From JAWXBK01 sp040878185 (GTDB taxonomy: Bacteria; Pseudomonadota; Alphaproteobacteria; Dongiales; Dongiaceae), in contig JBBDMS010000033.1 of the NCBI GenBank assembly GCA_040878185.1, forward strand, positions 1 through 64,000: a DNA stretch of 64,000 nucleotides, in the 5' to 3' direction. A program made the translations under genes and the position numbers. This document shows positions 60,799 to 64,000 of the stretch, one piece after another. A model generated the notes under the pieces. It did no database searches. It saw nothing but the letters and a program-made list of their open reading frames with translations, and was not told where the DNA came from. Within the stretch, counting starts at the first letter, position 1, and every line of letters starts with the position of its first letter.

Positions 60799-63700
60799 AT
60801 GCGTATTGCTCGTCGATTCACGGAAACCGGTAAGAGCCCTTACGAGGGAATCGAGTTCCGCAGGACGAGCAGCGAGATCCGGAATCCCGACGGTTCCCTA
60901 GTGTTCCAGGCCAAAGACATCGACGTTCCGGCCAACTGGTCGCAGGTCGCCTGCGACGTCCTGGCCCAGAAATATTTCCGCAAGGCCGGTGTGCCCGCGC
61001 GCCTTCTGCCCGTCGTCGAAGGCGACGTGCCGGAATTCCTGTGGCGGCGCGAGCCCGATCGCGAGGCGATGGCGCAGCTTCCGGCGGAAGAACGCAATGG
61101 CGGCGAGAAGAGCGCGAAGCAGGTCTTCGACCGCCTTGCCGGCACCTGGACTTATTGGGGCTGGAAGGGCGGCTATTTCGACGCCGAGGAAGACGCGCGC
61201 TGCTTTTATGACGAGATGCGCTGGATGCTGGCGACCCAGATGGGCGCGCCGAACAGCCCGCAATGGTTCAACACCGGCATGCACTGGGCCTACGGTATCG
61301 ACGGGCCCAGCCAGGGCCATTTCTATGTCGATTTCAAATCCGGCGAGCTGACGGTTTCGCGCTCGGCCTACGAGCATCCGCAGCCGCATGCCTGCTTCAT
61401 CCAGTCGGTCTCGGACGACCTCGTCAACGAGGGCGGCATCATGGACCTGTGGGTCCGCGAAGCACGGCTGTTCAAATACGGCTCGGGCACCGGCTCGAAT
61501 TTCTCGAAGCTGCGCGGCGGCGGCGAATCGCTCTCGGGCGGCGGCCGTTCCTCGGGCCTGATGAGCTTCCTCAAGATCGGCGACCGCGCGGCGGGCGCGA
61601 TCAAGTCGGGCGGCACGACGCGCCGCGCCGCCAAGATGGTCGTGGTCGACGTCGATCACCCGGATATCGAGGAATATATCGACTGGAAGGTGGTCGAGGA
61701 GCAGAAGGTCGCGGCACTCGTCACCGGCTCGCGTCTCGCCAGCAAGCATCTCAACGCCATCATGCAGGCGGCGAACGATTCCGATGCCAAGGATCGATTC
61801 GATCCGAAGGCCAATCCCGCGCTGAAGAAGGCGATCAAAGCCGCCCGCGCGGTTCTCATTCCCGACAATTATATCCGCCGGGTGATCCAGTTCGCCGAAC
61901 AGGGCTACAGCGAGATCCAGTTCCGCACCTACGACACCGACTGGGATTCGGATGCGTATCTCACCGTGTCGGGTCAGAACTCGAACAATTCGGTGCGCGT
62001 CACCAACGAATTCATCCAGCGCGTACTCGACAATGGCGACTGGAGTCTGATCCGCCGCACCGACGGCAAGATCTCGAAGACCGTCAAGGCGCGCGATCTG
62101 TGGGAGAAGATCGGCCATGCCGCCTGGGCCTGCGCCGATCCGGGAATCCAGTTCGATACCACCGTCAACGACTGGCACACCTGCCCCGAGAGCGGCCGAA
62201 TCAACGCGTCCAATCCGTGCTCGGAATATATGTTCCTCGACGACACGGCCTGCAATCTCGCCTCGCTGAACCTGATGACGTTCCGGCGCGACGACGGCTC
62301 GTTCGATGTCGGCGGATTCGAACATTCGGTGCGGCTGTGGACGATCGTCCTCGAGATCTCGGTCCTGATGGCGCAGTTCCCGTCGAAAGAAATCGCGCAG
62401 CTCTCCTACGAGTACCGCACGCTCGGCCTCGGCTACGCCAATATCGGCGGTCTTCTGATGTCGGTGGGCCTCTCCTACGACAGCGACCAGGGCCGCGCCA
62501 TCACCGGGGCGATCACCGCGGTCATGACCGGCGTTTCCTATGCGACCTCGGCCGAAATGGCCGCCGCACTCGGCACCTTCCCGGGCTACGAGAAGAATCG
62601 CGATTCGATGCTGCGGGTGATCCGCAACCACACCCGCGCCGCGCATGGCGACGAGAACGGCTATGAAGAGCTCTCGATCAAGCCGGTGCCGCTCGACCGC
62701 GCCAACTGCCCGGACAAGGCGCTGGTGCAGGCCGCGGCCGATGCCTGGGACAGCGCCCTCGAACTCGGCGAAAAGCACGGCTATCGCAATGCCCAGGCGA
62801 CCGTGATCGCGCCGACCGGCACGATCGGTCTCGTGATGGATTGCGACACCACCGGAATCGAACCGGATTTCGCGCTGGTGAAGTTCAAGAAGCTCGCCGG
62901 CGGCGGCTATTTCAAGATCATCAACCGCATGGTGCCGCAGGCGCTGAAGACGCTCGGCTATCCCGAAGACCAGATCGAGGCGATGATCCGCTATGCGGTC
63001 GGCCACGGCACGCTCGCGGATGCGCCGGGCATCGATCACGACGCGCTGCGCGACAAGGGTTTCCCGGACGCCTCGATCGAGGCGATCGAGAATGCGCTCG
63101 CCAGCGCTTTCGATATCCGCTTCGCCTTCAACAAATGGACCCTCGGTGAGGCGTTCTGCACCGAGACGCTCGGCTTCACGCTCGCCGATCTCGACGCGCC
63201 CGGTTTCGACATGCTTGGCGCGCTCGGTTTCTCGCGCAAGCAGGTCGAGGCGGCGAACACCTATTGCTGCGGCGCGATGACCCTCGAAAGCGCACCGCAT
63301 CTCAAGGCCGAGCATCTGCCGGTCTTCGACTGCGCCAATCCCTGCGGGCGCATCGGCAAGCGTTCGCTTTCGGTCGTCAGCCATATCAAGATGATGGCGG
63401 CGGCGCAGCCGTTCATCTCGGGTGCGATCTCGAAGACGATCAATATGCCGAACGTCGCCACCGTCGACGATTGCAAGGAGGCGTACCTGATGTCGTGGCG
63501 CCTCGGGATCAAGGCGAACGCGCTCTATCGCGACGGCTCGAAGCTCTCGCAGCCGCTCGCCTCCAACTTCTTCGGCGACGACGAGGCCGACGAGGAGATC
63601 GAGGCGCTGATGGAGGCCCCGGCCGCGGTCCGCGCGACGGCGGTTGCCGAACGCACGGTCGAACGGATCGTCGAGCGCGTGGTCGAGCGGATCGTACAGC

Positions 63701-64000
63701 GCACCGACCGCTCGCGTCTTCCGAGCCGCCGCAAGGGCTACACCCAGAAGGCGATCGTCGGCGGCCACAAGGTCTATCTGCGAACCGGCGAATACGAGGA
63801 CGGCAATCTCGGCGAGATCTTCATCGACATGCACAAGGAAGGCGCCGCCTTCCGCAGCCTGATGAACAATTTCGCGATCTCGATCTCGATCGGCCTGCAA
63901 TATGGCGTGCCGCTCGAGGAGTTCGTCGAGGCTTTCACGTTCACCCGCTTCGAACCCTCCGGCATGGTCGAGGGCAACGATGCGATCAAGATGTCGACCT
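60799..64000 (+). CDS. nrdJ: Adenosylcobalamin-dependent (class II) ribonucleotide reductase NrdJ, 3' end cut
   Basis: The first 1067 residues of a protein running past the window end. ATG at 60799 preceded by AGGGGACGG. Core motifs are NPCSEYMFLDDTACNLASLNL (substrate-site Asn-Cys-Glu) and PTGTIGLVMDCDTTGIEPD (nucleotide and radical loop); GLGYANIGGLLM fits the 10-stranded barrel. Cysteines later on (NTYCCGAMTLE; FDCANPCGRIG) are typical of the long alphaproteobacterial form. A 12-base degenerate repeat encodes TVER-IVER-VVER-IVQR near residues 953-969 in a linker. It makes deoxynucleotides with or without oxygen. Confidence 0.95.
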   Translation, partial: MRIARRFTETGKSPYEGIEFRRTSSEIRNPDGSLVFQAKDIDVPANWSQVACDVLAQKYFRKAGVPARLLPVVEGDVPEFLWRREPDREAMAQLPAEERNGGEKSAKQVFDRLAGTWTYWGWKGGYFDAEEDARCFYDEMRWMLATQMGAPNSPQWFNTGMHWAYGIDGPSQGHFYVDFKSGELTVSRSAYEHPQPHACFIQSVSDDLVNEGGIMDLWVREARLFKYGSGTGSNFSKLRGGGESLSGGGRSSGLMSFLKIGDRAAGAIKSGGTTRRAAKMVVVDVDHPDIEEYIDWKVVEEQKVAALVTGSRLASKHLNAIMQAANDSDAKDRFDPKANPALKKAIKAARAVLIPDNYIRRVIQFAEQGYSEIQFRTYDTDWDSDAYLTVSGQNSNNSVRVTNEFIQRVLDNGDWSLIRRTDGKISKTVKARDLWEKIGHAAWACADPGIQFDTTVNDWHTCPESGRINASNPCSEYMFLDDTACNLASLNLMTFRRDDGSFDVGGFEHSVRLWTIVLEISVLMAQFPSKEIAQLSYEYRTLGLGYANIGGLLMSVGLSYDSDQGRAITGAITAVMTGVSYATSAEMAAALGTFPGYEKNRDSMLRVIRNHTRAAHGDENGYEELSIKPVPLDRANCPDKALVQAAADAWDSALELGEKHGYRNAQATVIAPTGTIGLVMDCDTTGIEPDFALVKFKKLAGGGYFKIINRMVPQALKTLGYPEDQIEAMIRYAVGHGTLADAPGIDHDALRDKGFPDASIEAIENALASAFDIRFAFNKWTLGEAFCTETLGFTLADLDAPGFDMLGALGFSRKQVEAANTYCCGAMTLESAPHLKAEHLPVFDCANPCGRIGKRSLSVVSHIKMMAAAQPFISGAISKTINMPNVATVDDCKEAYLMSWRLGIKANALYRDGSKLSQPLASNFFGDDEADEEIEALMEAPAAVRATAVAERTVERIVERVVERIVQRTDRSRLPSRRKGYTQKAIVGGHKVYLRTGEYEDGNLGEIFIDMHKEGAAFRSLMNNFAISISIGLQYGVPLEEFVEAFTFTRFEPSGMVEGNDAIKMST

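Noticed and set aside
61263..62666. A 467-codon plus-strand frame within nrdJ
   Set aside because: Out of frame with the motif-complete NrdJ reading frame that spans the region; Arg-rich shadow.
1..64000. CRISPR array, tRNA, rRNA, insertion sequence or prophage
   Set aside because: No regularly spaced repeats, cloverleaf-like sequences, transposase, integrase or phage structural genes were recognised on either strand by reading; a computed scan could still find a small tRNA or RNA gene.

Overview
The window is high-GC, densely packed chromosomal DNA from an alphaproteobacterium, probably of the Rhodospirillales or a related deep lineage. The case rests on gene content and order. There is an NDUFA12-type complex I accessory subunit, a class II (B12-dependent) ribonucleotide reductase, an isc operon headed by cysE and iscR with two cysteine desulfurases, and the accB-accC-aat-DUF2155-NDUFA12-mlaD neighbourhood. 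The genus cannot be named from the sequence alone. I see no rRNA, tRNA, CRISPR array, prophage, transposase or integrase; nearly everything looks like resident chromosome.

Layout. 1-4.8 kb (minus): tamB (cut by the window edge), tamA, mnmA and an alpha/beta hydrolase. 4.8-12.7 kb (minus): a full iron-sulfur assembly operon, in transcription order cysE, iscR, a NifS-like desulfurase, iscS, iscU, iscA, hscB, hscA, fdx, iscX. It is driven from a promoter near 12.78 kb that overlaps an IscR-type operator. 12.9-25.4 kb: alpha/beta hydrolase, anmK, tyrS, a long AsmA/YhdP-like protein, glnE, a Bcp peroxiredoxin, a DUF455 ferritin-like protein, a half-length GDT1-type transporter and an M24 (creatinase-fold) protein. 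25.4-33.3 kb (minus): amiC, mrcA, prfB with its programmed +1 frameshift, an acyl-CoA ligase, a MaoC dehydratase and a GST. 33.8-36.8 kb: RNase E with a very acidic insert. 36.9-50.6 kb: aminotransferase, lipoprotein gamma-glutamyltransferase, M48 protease, DsbA-like protein, SDR, FAD oxidase, aroQ-accB-accC-aat, DUF2155, a small conserved gene, a methyltransferase, mlaD, NDUFA12 and an EamA transporter.

50.6-59.1 kb is the most accessory-looking part. It holds a methyltransferase, an amidinohydrolase/DDAH-like enzyme, a Pot-type ABC importer (ATPase, binding protein, two permeases), a Rieske oxygenase, an NTF2-like protein and a protein made of three fused RidA domains. I infer an uptake and breakdown system for a cationic nitrogen compound, perhaps an N-methylated guanidine or polyamine. 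The substrate is not shown by the sequence.

59.1-64 kb: glycosyltransferase, YnfA family protein, and nrdJ running off the window end. The nrdJ leader has three NrdR-box-like sites spaced 31 and 33 bp apart and a perfect DnaA box.
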